Shown here in pieces: positions 1 to 8,966 of a stretch of DNA of 64,000 nt; position 1 is the stretch's first letter, and the number at the start of each line of letters is the position of its first letter. Both the position numbers and the translations under genes were made by a program. The notes beneath the pieces are model-generated. The model was not told the origin of the DNA. It worked only from the letters and a program-made list of their open reading frames with translations, and searched no databases. Source of the DNA: Thermohalobaculum sp039026375 (GTDB taxonomy: Bacteria; Pseudomonadota; Alphaproteobacteria; Rhodobacterales; Rhodobacteraceae). The stretch covers positions 29,697 to 93,696 of the forward strand of contig JBCCML010000015.1 in assembly GCA_039026375.1 (NCBI GenBank), written 5' to 3'.

Positions 1-1
1 G

Positions 2-667
2 TTGCTGCAGTGGCTGGTGTTCCGACGAATGGAGGGCGAGGATTTGCGCCAGACCCTTGTCACCATCGGCATATCCATTGTGATGGCCGACATCATGCTT
101 TGGATCTGGGGCGGTGACTTCTACCAGGTGCTGACGCCCAGTTGGCTGTCCGGCCCGGTCGAGACGTTTCTGGTAACCGGCGTGAAGCGTTCGTCTGGCG
201 ATCTGATTTATCTGAAGTATCCCATGGTCCGGCTGGTGATCTTCTGTGCTGCAGTGGTCATTGGCATCGGTATGTGGCTGCTACTGAACCGCACAAAGAT
301 CGGAATGCTGATCAGAGCAGGTGTCGACGACCGCGACATGCTCAGTGCGACGGGCGCCCGAATTCAGCTCGTCTTCATAGGTGTCTTCGCGTTCGGCGCA
401 GGCCTCGCAGGGCTCGCCGGCATGGTCGGCGGCACGTTCCAGGCGCTGGCGCCCGGCGAGGATGTCCGCTTCCTGCTCTACTCGCTGATCGTCGTCATCG
501 TGGGCGGTATGGGGTCGATCCCAGGCGCCGCATTGGGGGCACTGATCATCGGTCTCGCGGACCAGTTCGGCTCGGTCTACATGCCGACCTACGCAGTAGT
601 GCTGACATTCCTGATCATGGTGGTCGTCCTCGCCTTCCGGCCGCAGGGCCTGATGGGTAGGGCTTAG
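2..667 (+). CDS. Branched-chain-type ABC permease, LivH family (5' end cut by the window)
   Basis: Inner-membrane permease of a HAAT-family (branched-chain amino acid type) ABC importer. The 221 visible residues are almost all hydrophobic membrane segments and contain the glycine-rich segment GGMGSIPGAALGA that LivH proteins use to contact the ATPase. LivH proteins are normally about 290-300 residues, so roughly 70-80 N-terminal residues lie upstream of the window. It is followed 3 bp later by the LivM partner and then by both ATPases, so the membrane and motor parts of the importer are present. The periplasmic binding protein is not in the window and may lie upstream. The family also imports aromatic compounds, urea and amides, so the substrate cannot be read from this gene; the downstream catabolic genes argue against a simple amino acid. 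Confidence 0.9.
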   Translation: MLQWLVFRRMEGEDLRQTLVTIGISIVMADIMLWIWGGDFYQVLTPSWLSGPVETFLVTGVKRSSGDLIYLKYPMVRLVIFCAAVVIGIGMWLLLNRTKIGMLIRAGVDDRDMLSATGARIQLVFIGVFAFGAGLAGLAGMVGGTFQALAPGEDVRFLLYSLIVVIVGGMGSIPGAALGALIIGLADQFGSVYMPTYAVVLTFLIMVVVLAFRPQGLMGRA

Positions 668-670
668 GCC

Positions 671-1717
671 GTGGCGCTGGTCGAACCTCAGAAAAACGAC
701 CTGATGATGGTCGAGCGTATTCCGGCCCAGTACTACGTGCTGGGGCTGTTACTGCTGGTGATGCCGGCTTTCGCGAACGACTTTGTGCTGCGCTCGATCT
801 TCGGCTGGACGTTCTACCTTGGGATCATCGCGCTCAGCTTGATGTTCTTGGCCGGCTACGGCGGCATGGTCAGTCTGGTGCAGATGACCATCGCAGGCGT
901 CGGCGGCTACATGGTTGCGATCTTCGGCACCTCGGCGATCGAAACAATCAGCCTTGGCTGGCCCTGGTACGTTGCAATCCCCATCGCTTTGATCATCGCG
1001 GTCCTGTTTGGGACCATCGCAGGCTGGTTGGCCGTGCGAACCGAGGGGATCTATACGATCATGATCACCCTGGCGATCGCAGCTGCGTTCTTCTACTTCA
1101 CCCGCCAGAACTATGTCGTTTTCAACGGGTTCTCCGGGTTCAATGGGGTGCTGCCGCCAAAGCTGTTCGGGGTCGACTGGCAGGCTGCGGTCCCATTCTA
1201 CTATCTGACTCTGTTCTGGGCCGTGGTGTGTTTTCTGGCGGTGCTCTACCTCAGCCGCGCGCCTTTCGGACTGGCGCTACAGGGCATCCGAGACAACCCC
1301 AGGCGCATGGCAGCGCTCGGCTTCAACGTCACTGCACACCGCGTCGCGGCTTACGCCTTCGCAGCCTTGTTGGCTGGGATCGGTGGCATTCTGCTGACAT
1401 GGCAGTCCGCTCAGATCTCACCAGGAACCGCCGGGATTGGACCTGTCATTGATGTGCTGGTTGTCGCTGTCATCGGCGGCCTGCGACATCCGATCGGCCC
1501 CTTCATCGGCGCCTTCATCTACGTCATTCTGAAGACCTTCGCGATCGACGCACTGATCGCAGTTGGTCTGGCTGCCGATCGCTTCCAACTGCTGATCGGC
1601 ATCGGCTTTCTCGTGATCGTCTACTGGTCGCCAGACGGTATCCTGGGCCTGTGGGACAAGATCAGAACTGCGCGCACAAAAGACCCGTTGCTGGACCGTG
1701 GCGGAGAGGCGCCATGA
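671..1717 (+). CDS. Branched-chain-type ABC permease, LivM family
   Basis: Second membrane subunit of the same importer, 348 residues, with about eight to ten hydrophobic segments and the LivM signature region VVAVIGGLRHPIGPFIGAF near the C-terminus. Length is normal for LivM. The GTG start at 671 gives the full N-terminal segment; an ATG at about 704 is possible but would remove residues before the first helix. The stop codon overlaps the ATG of the LivG gene (ATGA at 1714-1717), which indicates translational coupling. Substrate unknown. Confidence 0.9.
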   Translation: MALVEPQKNDLMMVERIPAQYYVLGLLLLVMPAFANDFVLRSIFGWTFYLGIIALSLMFLAGYGGMVSLVQMTIAGVGGYMVAIFGTSAIETISLGWPWYVAIPIALIIAVLFGTIAGWLAVRTEGIYTIMITLAIAAAFFYFTRQNYVVFNGFSGFNGVLPPKLFGVDWQAAVPFYYLTLFWAVVCFLAVLYLSRAPFGLALQGIRDNPRRMAALGFNVTAHRVAAYAFAALLAGIGGILLTWQSAQISPGTAGIGPVIDVLVVAVIGGLRHPIGPFIGAFIYVILKTFAIDALIAVGLAADRFQLLIGIGFLVIVYWSPDGILGLWDKIRTARTKDPLLDRGGEAP

Positions 1718-2532
1718 ACGCACCCATCACAACATCCGTGCCAGCATCCGTGGCAGATCGGCTGCACGCCACAGGCACCGCAAACGCGTTGGAATTGCGC
1801 GGCGTTTCCAAACGCTTCGGCGCCCTGGCTGCCATGGCCGACATCAACCTGACCGTCCGCCCGGGCGAGCGCCGGGCCGTGCTGGGGTCGAACGGCGCAG
1901 GCAAGACGACCCTCTTCAACTGCGTCACCGGGGATTTCCCTGTCAGCGAAGGCTCCATCCGTTTCTTCGGCGAGGACATCACCGAGTTCCCCCCGCAGGA
2001 GCGCATCCGCCGGGGCCTCCGCCGCACCTACCAGATCAGCCTGCTCTTCACGGGGCTTAGCGTGATCGACAACGTCTACCTCTCCTGCACCGGTGTCTCG
2101 CGATCCCGGTTCTCGTTCCTGCGCCCGCGCCGGAATGACGCGCTGATGTCCTCGGCCGAGAACCTGGTCGAGGTCGTCCACCTGCAAGATGTCGCGCAGA
2201 CCACGGTCGCAGAGCTCTCCTACGGCCAGCAACGCCAACTGGAGATCGCGATGGCGCTGGCCGGCGCGCCCCGGTTCATCCTGTTCGACGAGCCCGCCGC
2301 GGGGCTGTCCCCTGCCGAGCGCACGGAATTGATCGAAATCCTGATGGGTCTGCCGTCCCACATGGGCTTCATCATCATCGAGCACGACATGGACGTGGCA
2401 CTGCGCGTCGCCGAGTACGTCACGATGATGCACAACGGGCGCATCTTCAAGGAGGGCAAGCCCGCAGAAATCGAGGAGGACGAGGAGGTCCAGGCCCTGT
2501 ACCTCGGCGACGGGAGCCACAGCCATGGCTAG
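1714..2532 (+). CDS. Branched-chain-type ABC importer ATPase, LivG family
   Basis: Cytoplasmic ATPase of the importer, 272 residues from the ATG at 1714. That start is preferred because it overlaps the livM stop; the open frame continues upstream inside livM. Seen directly: Walker A GSNGAGKT, the LivG-typical YQISLLFTGLSVIDNV segment after the Q-loop, signature LSYGQQRQLE, Walker B ILFDEPAAGL and the switch region IIIEHDMDVALRVA. A 20-residue Ala/Thr-rich extension precedes the ABC domain. The 3' end overlaps the LivF fusion gene by 8 bp. Confidence 0.92.
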   Translation: MNAPITTSVPASVADRLHATGTANALELRGVSKRFGALAAMADINLTVRPGERRAVLGSNGAGKTTLFNCVTGDFPVSEGSIRFFGEDITEFPPQERIRRGLRRTYQISLLFTGLSVIDNVYLSCTGVSRSRFSFLRPRRNDALMSSAENLVEVVHLQDVAQTTVAELSYGQQRQLEIAMALAGAPRFILFDEPAAGLSPAERTELIEILMGLPSHMGFIIIEHDMDVALRVAEYVTMMHNGRIFKEGKPAEIEEDEEVQALYLGDGSHSHG

Positions 2533-4690
2533 CCCCGCGAACCTCCAGATCCGCGACCTGAACGTCTACTATGGGCAGAGCCACGCCCTGCAGGGGGTAA
2601 ACCTGTCGCTGGACCACGGGGTGCTCTCGGTCGTGGGCCGAAACGGGATGGGCAAAACCACGCTCTGCAAGGCGATCATGGGTCTGGAGCCTGCGGCGTC
2701 AGGCACCATCACAATGGACGGACAGGTGTTGAACGGGAAAGGCCCGGCCGAGATCGCGCAGATGGGCGTTGGCTACGTTCCACAAGGGCGGCGCCTTTGG
2801 CGGTCGCTCACCGTGCACGAGCACCTGCAACTGGTCGAGAAGCGCGGCGGCGCCTGGACGATCGAACGGGTCTACGCGACTTTCCCACGCTTGGCCGAAC
2901 GACGGAGCAACGGAGGGGCCCAGCTTTCGGGTGGCGAACAGCAGATGCTGGCAATCTCGCGGGCCCTGTTGCTGAACCCACGCCTCCTGGTGATGGATGA
3001 GCCGACGGAGGGGCTTGCCCCTGTCATCGTCGCCCAGGTCGAGGAGATGCTGATCCGGCTGGGAGAGGAAGGCGACGTCGATGTCCTGGTGATCGAGCAG
3101 AACATCGGGGTTGCCTGCGCCGTGGCCGAAGACGTCGCCATCATGGTGAACGGCCGCATCAATCGGGTCATGGCCTCGGAGCTTCTGGCAGGGGACCGCG
3201 ACCTGCAACAGGCGCTGCTGGGCGTCGGGCGGCATGCCCATGACGAGACGCCGGAGCCCAGCACGCAGGCCAGCGCCGCGCCGTCGGACGCGCCGGAGGC
3301 ACCGCCCAAGGTCTACCTCTCCAATCCCTCCACCCCGACACGCTGGTCGCGCGCGGTCCCCGTCCACGTGATCGAAGCCTCGGCCCGCACCGTGACCCCC
3401 CTGCCCACCGCCGCCAATGCGCCCATCGCACCGCTGTCAGCGCAACGCAGCCGGGGGCGTCGAGTGATCGTCGCAGGCACCATGGACACCAAGGGGGCGG
3501 AGCTCGGCTACATCCGAGACATCCTGAAGGCTGAGGGACTGGGCGTCGAGATGGTGGACCTCTCAACCACACCGCGCCCGTCCGGCGCCGAGGTCCCCCC
3601 CCATGCGGTTGCTGCCTTCCACCCGCGCGGGATCTCGGGCGTGATGACCGGCGACCGGGGGAGCGCCGTGGCCGCCATGACCCTGGCGTTCGAGCGTTGG
3701 ATGGCCGCCCAGGAAGGCATCGCAGGGGTCATCTCGGCAGGCGGCTCCGGTGGCACGGCCCTGGTCAGCCCCGCCATGCGCTCGCTGCCCGTGGGCGTGC
3801 CGAAGGTCATGATCTCGACTGTCGCCTCGGGCAATACCGAGCAATACGTGGGTCCCTCGGACATGCTGATGCTGCACTCCGTGGCGGACGTGCAGGGCTT
3901 GAACTCGATCACCCGCGAAGTGCTGGGCAACGGCGCGCGGGCGTTGGCCGGGATGGTCAAGTCGCGCCCCAACACCGCTACCCCTGACAAGCCGGCTATC
4001 GGTATCTCCATGTTCGGGGTCACGACGCCCTGCGTCCAGCAGGTCTCCGCCGCGTTGGAGAGCGCCTACGACTGCCTGGTCTTCCATGCCACCGGGACCG
4101 GCGGGCGGGCGATGGAGAAGCTGCTGGACTCAGGCATGCTGACCGGCGTGTTGGACCTGACGACCACCGAGGTCTGCGACATGCTGATGGGCGGGGTCTT
4201 CGCCGCGGACGAGGACCGCTTCGGCGCCGCCATCCGCTCGGGCAGGCCCTATATCGGGTCCTGCGGCGCGCTCGACATGGTCAACTTCAACGCTCCCGAC
4301 ACGGTGCCCGAGCGCTATCGCGGGCGGCTGTTCTACGAGCACAATCCACAGATCACCCTCATGCGAACGACGCCTGAGGAGAACGACCGGATGGGCCGCT
4401 GGATCGGTGAGCGGCTGAACCGCATGTCCGGCCCTGTGCGTTTCTTCCTGCCCGAAGGCGGGGTCTCGGCGCTCGATGCCCCGGGCCAGCCGTTCTGGAA
4501 CCCCGAGGCGACCAAAGCCCTGTTCACCGCGCTTGAGCAGACGGTCACCCCGTCCGCCTCGCGCCAGCTAATCCGCACGCCCCACAACATCAACGATCCC
4601 GAGTTTGCCGCCCTGGTCGTCCAGACCTTCCGCAGCCTCCACGGCTCGGGCACGCGCCATTCTTCAAATCGCATGGCAGGAGGGGCGTGA
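2525..4690 (+). CDS. Fusion protein: LivF-type ABC ATPase plus Tm-1-like (UPF0261) domain
   Basis: A 721-residue two-part protein. Residues 1-235 are a complete LivF ATPase: Walker A GRNGMGKT at 38-45, signature LSGGEQQM near 134-141, Walker B LLVMDEPTEGL near 154-164 and VIEQNIGVA. Residues 236-311 are a Pro/Ala/Ser-rich linker. Residues 312-710 match the Tm-1-like ATP-binding family: VIVAGTMDTKGAELGYI at its start, then GGSGGTALVSPAMRSLPVG, VASGNTEQYVG, HATGTGGRAMEKL and LDLTTTEV. LivF proteins normally end near 235 residues, so this is a real fusion in one uninterrupted frame. Tomato Tm-1, known for blocking tobamovirus replication, joins the same domain to a C-terminal TIM-barrel-like domain; here the barrel is the next gene. 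The bacterial reaction is unknown. The fusion suggests the Tm-1 domain acts at the membrane next to the transporter. Confidence 0.9.
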   Translation: MASPANLQIRDLNVYYGQSHALQGVNLSLDHGVLSVVGRNGMGKTTLCKAIMGLEPAASGTITMDGQVLNGKGPAEIAQMGVGYVPQGRRLWRSLTVHEHLQLVEKRGGAWTIERVYATFPRLAERRSNGGAQLSGGEQQMLAISRALLLNPRLLVMDEPTEGLAPVIVAQVEEMLIRLGEEGDVDVLVIEQNIGVACAVAEDVAIMVNGRINRVMASELLAGDRDLQQALLGVGRHAHDETPEPSTQASAAPSDAPEAPPKVYLSNPSTPTRWSRAVPVHVIEASARTVTPLPTAANAPIAPLSAQRSRGRRVIVAGTMDTKGAELGYIRDILKAEGLGVEMVDLSTTPRPSGAEVPPHAVAAFHPRGISGVMTGDRGSAVAAMTLAFERWMAAQEGIAGVISAGGSGGTALVSPAMRSLPVGVPKVMISTVASGNTEQYVGPSDMLMLHSVADVQGLNSITREVLGNGARALAGMVKSRPNTATPDKPAIGISMFGVTTPCVQQVSAALESAYDCLVFHATGTGGRAMEKLLDSGMLTGVLDLTTTEVCDMLMGGVFAADEDRFGAAIRSGRPYIGSCGALDMVNFNAPDTVPERYRGRLFYEHNPQITLMRTTPEENDRMGRWIGERLNRMSGPVRFFLPEGGVSALDAPGQPFWNPEATKALFTALEQTVTPSASRQLIRTPHNINDPEFAALVVQTFRSLHGSGTRHSSNRMAGGA

Positions 4691-4727
4691 TGATCAGGAC
4701 TGTCTCGCTGCACCTGACAACCCTTTC

Positions 4728-4867
4728 GCCCGGCGCAGCCGGGCAGCGGCCGACCTCCCCCAGGAGGCCGCTTTGGCGACGCCGCGAGCAGAACAAGATC
4801 TGGCAGGCCTTTAGCGCAGCGACCCGAACGCATTTCGCGCTCGCGGCCTCCAGGTCGGCCGCTGTCC
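4728..4867 (+). repeat. Family-1 structured repeat E1 (inverted-repeat ends)
   Basis: Lies between the LivF/Tm-1 gene and the TIM-barrel gene. A perfect 7-bp hairpin GCCCGGC-GCA-GCCGGGC (4728-4744) leads into the left end GGCAGCGGCCGACCT (4742-4756). The right end AGGTCGGCCGCTGTCC (4852-4867) is its reverse complement over 13 bp. Each end can also fold on itself: AGCGG-CCGA-CCTCC-CCCA-GGAGG-CCGCT followed by TT on the left, and GCGGCC with GGCCGC on the right. Related copies lie at 16714, 51369 and 51553. The next gene has no clear Shine-Dalgarno sequence. Confidence 0.7.
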
Positions 4868-4898
4868 GACACCACAACCACCTGCACTGGATGTTCTG

Positions 4899-5723
4899 AT
4901 GTTCAAACGCTCTGACCTGAAAGCCAAGTTCAAGGCCATGCGCGACTGCGGCGAGCCGATCATCGGCGGTGGCGCGGGCACCGGGCTCTCGGCCAAGTGC
5001 GAGGAAGCGGGCGGGATCGACCTGATCGTCATCTACAACTCTGGGCGCTACCGCATGGCCGGGCGCGGCTCTCTGGCCGGAATGATGCCGTACGGCGACG
5101 CCAACGGCGTGGTGATGGAAATGGCCGGCGAGGTCCTTCCCGTCGTCAAGAACACCCCGGTGCTGGCTGGCGTCTGTGCCTCCGATCCCTTCCGGCTGAT
5201 GGACAAGTTCCTCGACGAGATCAGAGCCACCGGCTTCTCCGGCATCCAGAACTTCCCCACGGTCGGGCTCATTGACGGCACCTTCCGGGCGAACCTGGAA
5301 GAGACGGGGATGGGCTACCAGCACGAGATCGACCTTGTCGCCATGGCCGCGAGCAAGGACATGTTCACGACACCCTATGTGTTCGACGAAACCTCCGCCG
5401 CCGCCATGGCCAAGGCAGGGGCGGACATCATCGTGGTGCACCTGGGCCTTACCACCGGGGGATCGATCGGGGCCGAAACCGGCGTTTCCCTAGAAGACGC
5501 CCCAGCGCTGACAGACCAATGGGCAGCCGCAGCACTCGCCGAGAACCCGGACGCCATCGTTCTGGTCCACGGCGGGCCGGTAGCCATGCCCGAGGACGCG
5601 ACCTTTGTCCTCCAGAACACCAAGAACTGCCACGGCTTCTATGGCGCCTCCTCGATGGAGCGCCTGCCCACGGAAGTCGCACTGACCGAACAGACCCGCA
5701 AGTTCAAACTGATCGGGCGCTGA
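4899..5723 (+). CDS. Phosphoenolpyruvate hydrolase / TIM-barrel signal-transduction family protein
   Basis: A 274-residue cytoplasmic protein of the family annotated as PEP hydrolase or TIM-barrel signal transduction protein (PF09370 type). Seen: GGGAGTGLSAKCEEAGGIDLI near the N-terminus, YNSGRYRMAGRGSLAGMMPYG, VCASDPFRLMDKFL, IQNFPTVGLIDG and the barrel-strand segment GADIIVVHLGLTTGG. In many bacteria this gene follows a Tm-1-like gene, and the two domains are joined in plant Tm-1 proteins; here the Tm-1 part is fused to the ABC ATPase just upstream. The ATG at 4899 gives the family N-terminus but lacks an obvious ribosome-binding site. The physiological substrate is not known, and PEP hydrolase is a family label rather than a demonstrated reaction here. 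Confidence 0.88.
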   Translation: MFKRSDLKAKFKAMRDCGEPIIGGGAGTGLSAKCEEAGGIDLIVIYNSGRYRMAGRGSLAGMMPYGDANGVVMEMAGEVLPVVKNTPVLAGVCASDPFRLMDKFLDEIRATGFSGIQNFPTVGLIDGTFRANLEETGMGYQHEIDLVAMAASKDMFTTPYVFDETSAAAMAKAGADIIVVHLGLTTGGSIGAETGVSLEDAPALTDQWAAAALAENPDAIVLVHGGPVAMPEDATFVLQNTKNCHGFYGASSMERLPTEVALTEQTRKFKLIGR

Positions 5724-5734
5724 GGGAGAGGGAT

Positions 5735-8416
5735 ATGACCGGAGAACTCATCGGACAACTGATCCTCTGGCTGATCGCAGCCGTCATCGTCATCTTCATC
5801 ACCTACTGGGTGATGCACTGGCTCTATAGGCGGTCCACAAAGGAAGTCGCGTTCGTGCGCACCGGGTTCCTGGGCGAGAAGGTCGTGATCAACGGGGGCG
5901 CCTTCGTCTGGCCGATCATCCACGACATCACGCCGGTCTCGATGAACTCGATGCAGCTGGCCGTCACTCGTGAACGGGACGAGGCGCTGATCACCCGGGA
6001 CCGGATGCGGATCGACGTCGATGCCGAGTTCTACGTCCGTGTGAAGCAGGAGCGGGGGTCGGTGTCACTGGCTGCCTCCACCCTGGGGCGGCGGACCTTG
6101 GAACCTGAACGCATCCACTCGCTGCTGTCCGGTAAGTTCATCTCGGCGCTGCGCACGGTCGCCTCTCAGATGACCCTGGAGGAGGTGCATGAGAACCGCA
6201 CCGACTACACCGCGCGCGTGCTAGAGATGGCGCAGGAGGGGCTCGACAAGAACGGGCTGGAGCTTGAGTCCGTCGCCATTACCGACATCGACCAAACCGA
6301 TATTCAGTTCTTCAACCCCTCGAACCGGTTCGACGCCGAGGGTCTGACGAACGTCATCGAAGCGGTCGAGACGCGCCGCAAGCTGCGCAACGACATCGAA
6401 CAGGACGCAATGATCCAGATCCGCTCGCGCAACCTGCAGGCCGAGAAAGAGGCGCTGGATATCGAGCGGGAGAGCGAAGAGGCCCGGCTGGAGCAGGAAC
6501 GCGAGATCGAGTTTCGCCGCGCCCAGCAGCGCACCGCCCTGGCCCGCGAGCGTTCGGAACGGGAGAAGGAGGCTGAACAGGCCACGCTCCTCTCTCGCGA
6601 AGCGATCGAGACCGCGCGGATCGAAAATGACCGCCAGATCGCCGAAGCCCGGATTGCCTCGGAACGCGAGGTCCGCTCCCGCGAGATTGAACGCACCCGC
6701 GTGATCGACCAGGCCGAGATCTCGACCCGCGAGGAGGTCGAGAAGGCCCGCATCGCACAGGAAAAGGCCATCACAGAGGAACGTATCCGCACCCAGGCCG
6801 AAACAGATGCGGCCGAGATCGCCGCGCGGGAGGCCACGGAACGCGCCCGGATCGCGCAGGAACAGGCCGTCGAACAGGCCCGCATCGCCCGCGACCGGAC
6901 CACCCAGTCGGACGAGATCGACCGCCAGAAGGCCGTGGACGCGGCCGGGATCACCGCCCGTGAGGAAGTCGAGAAGGCACGCATTGCGCAGGAACGGTCG
7001 GTGACCGAGGCACGGATCGCCTACGAGCAGGGCACCCGCGAACGCGAGGTGGCTAAGGACCTATCCGTCCAGGAGGCCGAGATCGCCGCCCGGGAGGCGG
7101 CCGAAAAGCTCCGCATCCTGCAGGAGAAGGCCGTCAACCAGGCGCGCATCACCTCGACCCGCGAGGTCCGCACGCTGGAAATCGACCAGAACGAAGCACT
7201 GGACAAGGCCGAGATTGCGGCGCGCGAGGCGGTCGAGAAAGCGCGCATCGCCCAGGACAAGGTCCTGGCCTTCGACAGGCTCGAGATGCAGGAAGGCATC
7301 GAGGCCCGCGAACAGGCCAAGGCCGAAGCGGTCGAAGCCGCGCGGATCGCCAAGGAGAAGAAGCTCGCCGCCGACCGCATTGCCTACGAACAGGACATGC
7401 GCGAGCGGGAGATCGCCCGGAACAAGGCCGTCGATGCCGCGAACATTGCCGCGCAGGAGATGATCAACGCCGCCCGGATCGAGGAGGAGGCCAAGACCCG
7501 CGCCGCCGAGATCGCCAAGGAGGAGGCCATCGAAGCCCGGCAGATCGAACGCCGCAAGGCGCTGGAGCAGCTGGAGGTCGAACGCACCAAGGCGCTGCGC
7601 GAGGTCGAGATCGCTTCTCAGGAAGTCGTGGAGCGCGCCCGGGTCGCCTCGGAACAAGGCCTCGACGAGGTGCGGATCGAACACCAGACCGAGCGCCGCA
7701 AGCTCGAGATCGAGCGGGAGAAGAAGGTCGAGCAGGCTGCCATGGACAAGGCCATCGCGGTCGCCGCCAAGTCGCTGGAGGAATCGGCTGCCGCCATCAA
7801 GGCCGACGAGGAACGCGCCCGGGCGGCCGAGGCCGCCGCCCGAGTGACCACGGCCGGGGCCATGGAGGAGGCGAACCGCCAGAGATCCGTCGACGTGGTG
7901 ATCGCCGAGAAGGAGGCCGAGGAGACGCGTCTGGCCGCCGAAGCCGCGCGGATCCGGGCCGCCGTGGAAGCCGAGGCGCAGAAGCTGATCAACGAGGCCG
8001 AGAACATCCTGACGGACGAGGCCCGCGCCAGCCTCTTCAAGCGCAACATGCTGCAACGGCTGGAAGGCATCATCGCCGCCCAGGTCAAACCGCTGGAGAA
8101 GATCCAGGAGATCAAGATCATGCAGCTGGGTGGCTCCGGCACCACCGGGCTCGGTTGGGCCGATGGCGAAGGAGGCGGCGGCGGGGCCGGCGTCGGCCCG
8201 GCGGGGTCGCCTACCGACGAGGTCATCAACTCGGCGCTGCGCTATCGGGTACAGGCCCCCATGATCGACAGCCTGATGACCGACATTGGCATCGACGGAT
8301 CCAACATCGCCAAGTCGGGCGTCTTCCAGGACGCCAACAACATGGCCCGCGCCGCGAACGAGGCTCAGAAGCTGGCCAACGCCAAGAAGGCAGATGACGA
8401 GAAGGGCAAGGCGTAA
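5735..8416 (+). CDS. Giant flotillin-like (SPFH) protein with about 35 hendecad repeats
   Basis: 893 residues from the ATG at 5735, which has GGGAGAGGGAT just upstream; the longer open frame runs back into the previous gene. Residues 8-30 form a membrane anchor. About 35-215 form the SPFH/band-7 domain, including NRTDYTARVLEMAQEGLDKN and AITDIDQTDIQFF. From residue 287 to about 671 the sequence divides with no gaps into 35 units of 11 residues, pattern xxxAVxxARIA, for example REEVEKARIAQ, ERSVTEARIAY and EQGTREREVAK. Hendecads form long, slightly right-handed coiled coils. The C-terminus has a Gly-rich stretch and a helical tail. Bacterial flotillins are usually about 500-670 residues, so the stalk is greatly expanded. 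Flotillins scaffold membrane microdomains; being in this operon, it may organise the importer and the oxidising enzyme at the membrane (inference). Confidence 0.88.
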   Translation: MTGELIGQLILWLIAAVIVIFITYWVMHWLYRRSTKEVAFVRTGFLGEKVVINGGAFVWPIIHDITPVSMNSMQLAVTRERDEALITRDRMRIDVDAEFYVRVKQERGSVSLAASTLGRRTLEPERIHSLLSGKFISALRTVASQMTLEEVHENRTDYTARVLEMAQEGLDKNGLELESVAITDIDQTDIQFFNPSNRFDAEGLTNVIEAVETRRKLRNDIEQDAMIQIRSRNLQAEKEALDIERESEEARLEQEREIEFRRAQQRTALARERSEREKEAEQATLLSREAIETARIENDRQIAEARIASEREVRSREIERTRVIDQAEISTREEVEKARIAQEKAITEERIRTQAETDAAEIAAREATERARIAQEQAVEQARIARDRTTQSDEIDRQKAVDAAGITAREEVEKARIAQERSVTEARIAYEQGTREREVAKDLSVQEAEIAAREAAEKLRILQEKAVNQARITSTREVRTLEIDQNEALDKAEIAAREAVEKARIAQDKVLAFDRLEMQEGIEAREQAKAEAVEAARIAKEKKLAADRIAYEQDMREREIARNKAVDAANIAAQEMINAARIEEEAKTRAAEIAKEEAIEARQIERRKALEQLEVERTKALREVEIASQEVVERARVASEQGLDEVRIEHQTERRKLEIEREKKVEQAAMDKAIAVAAKSLEESAAAIKADEERARAAEAAARVTTAGAMEEANRQRSVDVVIAEKEAEETRLAAEAARIRAAVEAEAQKLINEAENILTDEARASLFKRNMLQRLEGIIAAQVKPLEKIQEIKIMQLGGSGTTGLGWADGEGGGGGAGVGPAGSPTDEVINSALRYRVQAPMIDSLMTDIGIDGSNIAKSGVFQDANNMARAANEAQKLANAKKADDEKGKA

Positions 8417-8860
8417 ATGGCTCGGGTCTACACATCGTCCGTGATAGGCGCGCCCGCCGCGCGTGTCTGGGAGCGGGTCCGCGATTTCAACGGCCTGCCG
8501 CGCTGGCACCCGCTGATCCGAGACAGCAAGATCGAGGACGCCCTGCCCAGCGACAAGGTCGGCTGCATCCGGAATTTCAACCTGCAGAACGGCGACAACA
8601 TCCGCGAACAGCTGCTGGGGCTCAGCGACTATGACATGTTCTGCACCTACTCGATCCTCGAGAGCCCGATGCCGCTGACCGACTATGTCGCGACGCTGCG
8701 GCTCACGCCGGTGACCGAGGGGGATCGGACCTTCATCGAGTGGTCGGCGGAGTTCTCCTGCGCGCCTGAGGCCGAGGACGATCTGGTGGGCGGGATCGGC
8801 ACGGATGTGTTCCAAGCGGGGTTCGATGCGCTGAAGCGGCACTTCGGAGGTGGGGCGTGA
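8417..8860 (+). CDS. SRPBCC-fold (polyketide cyclase/dehydrase-like) protein, copy 1
   Basis: 147 residues. The START/Bet v 1-like SRPBCC family is recognised by the N-terminal pattern SSVIGAPAARVWERVRDFNG followed by WHPLI, and by the C-terminal helix DVFQAGFDALKRHF. These proteins bind hydrophobic ligands in a deep pocket. The ATG at 8417 directly follows the flotillin stop. A close paralogue (8967-9413) comes next and shares the RDFNG..WHP, GCIRNF and NIREQLL-type segments, so the pair arose by tandem duplication. CoxG of carbon monoxide dehydrogenase operons is also an SRPBCC protein, which fits the Cox-like genes downstream, but these lack the longer C-terminal part of CoxG. Confidence 0.85.
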   Translation: MARVYTSSVIGAPAARVWERVRDFNGLPRWHPLIRDSKIEDALPSDKVGCIRNFNLQNGDNIREQLLGLSDYDMFCTYSILESPMPLTDYVATLRLTPVTEGDRTFIEWSAEFSCAPEAEDDLVGGIGTDVFQAGFDALKRHFGGGA

Positions 8861-8862
8861 GC

Positions 8863-8935
8863 GGGGCCGCGCGCTCCCCTGCAACGTCGCGCTGGTTTCC
8901 AGATCGCGCAGGCCCACCCACCCGCACGCGGCCCC
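8863..8935 (+). repeat. Family-2 hairpin repeat F2a
   Basis: Between the two SRPBCC genes. The outer stem GGGGCCGCG (8863-8871) pairs with CGCGGCCCC (8927-8935). The loop carries the two family marks CTCCCCTGC on the 5' side and GCCCACCCACCC on the 3' side. Copies at 12499, 13670 and 13769 keep the marks while the stem sequence changes on both sides. Confidence 0.7.
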
Positions 8936-8966
8936 ACTGCAAACGCCTTGGCGGGGAGGCCGGGTG

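Noticed and set aside
8850..8966. Upstream extension of the second SRPBCC frame
   Set aside because: It runs through a family-2 repeat, and paralogue alignment starts at the ATG at 8967.
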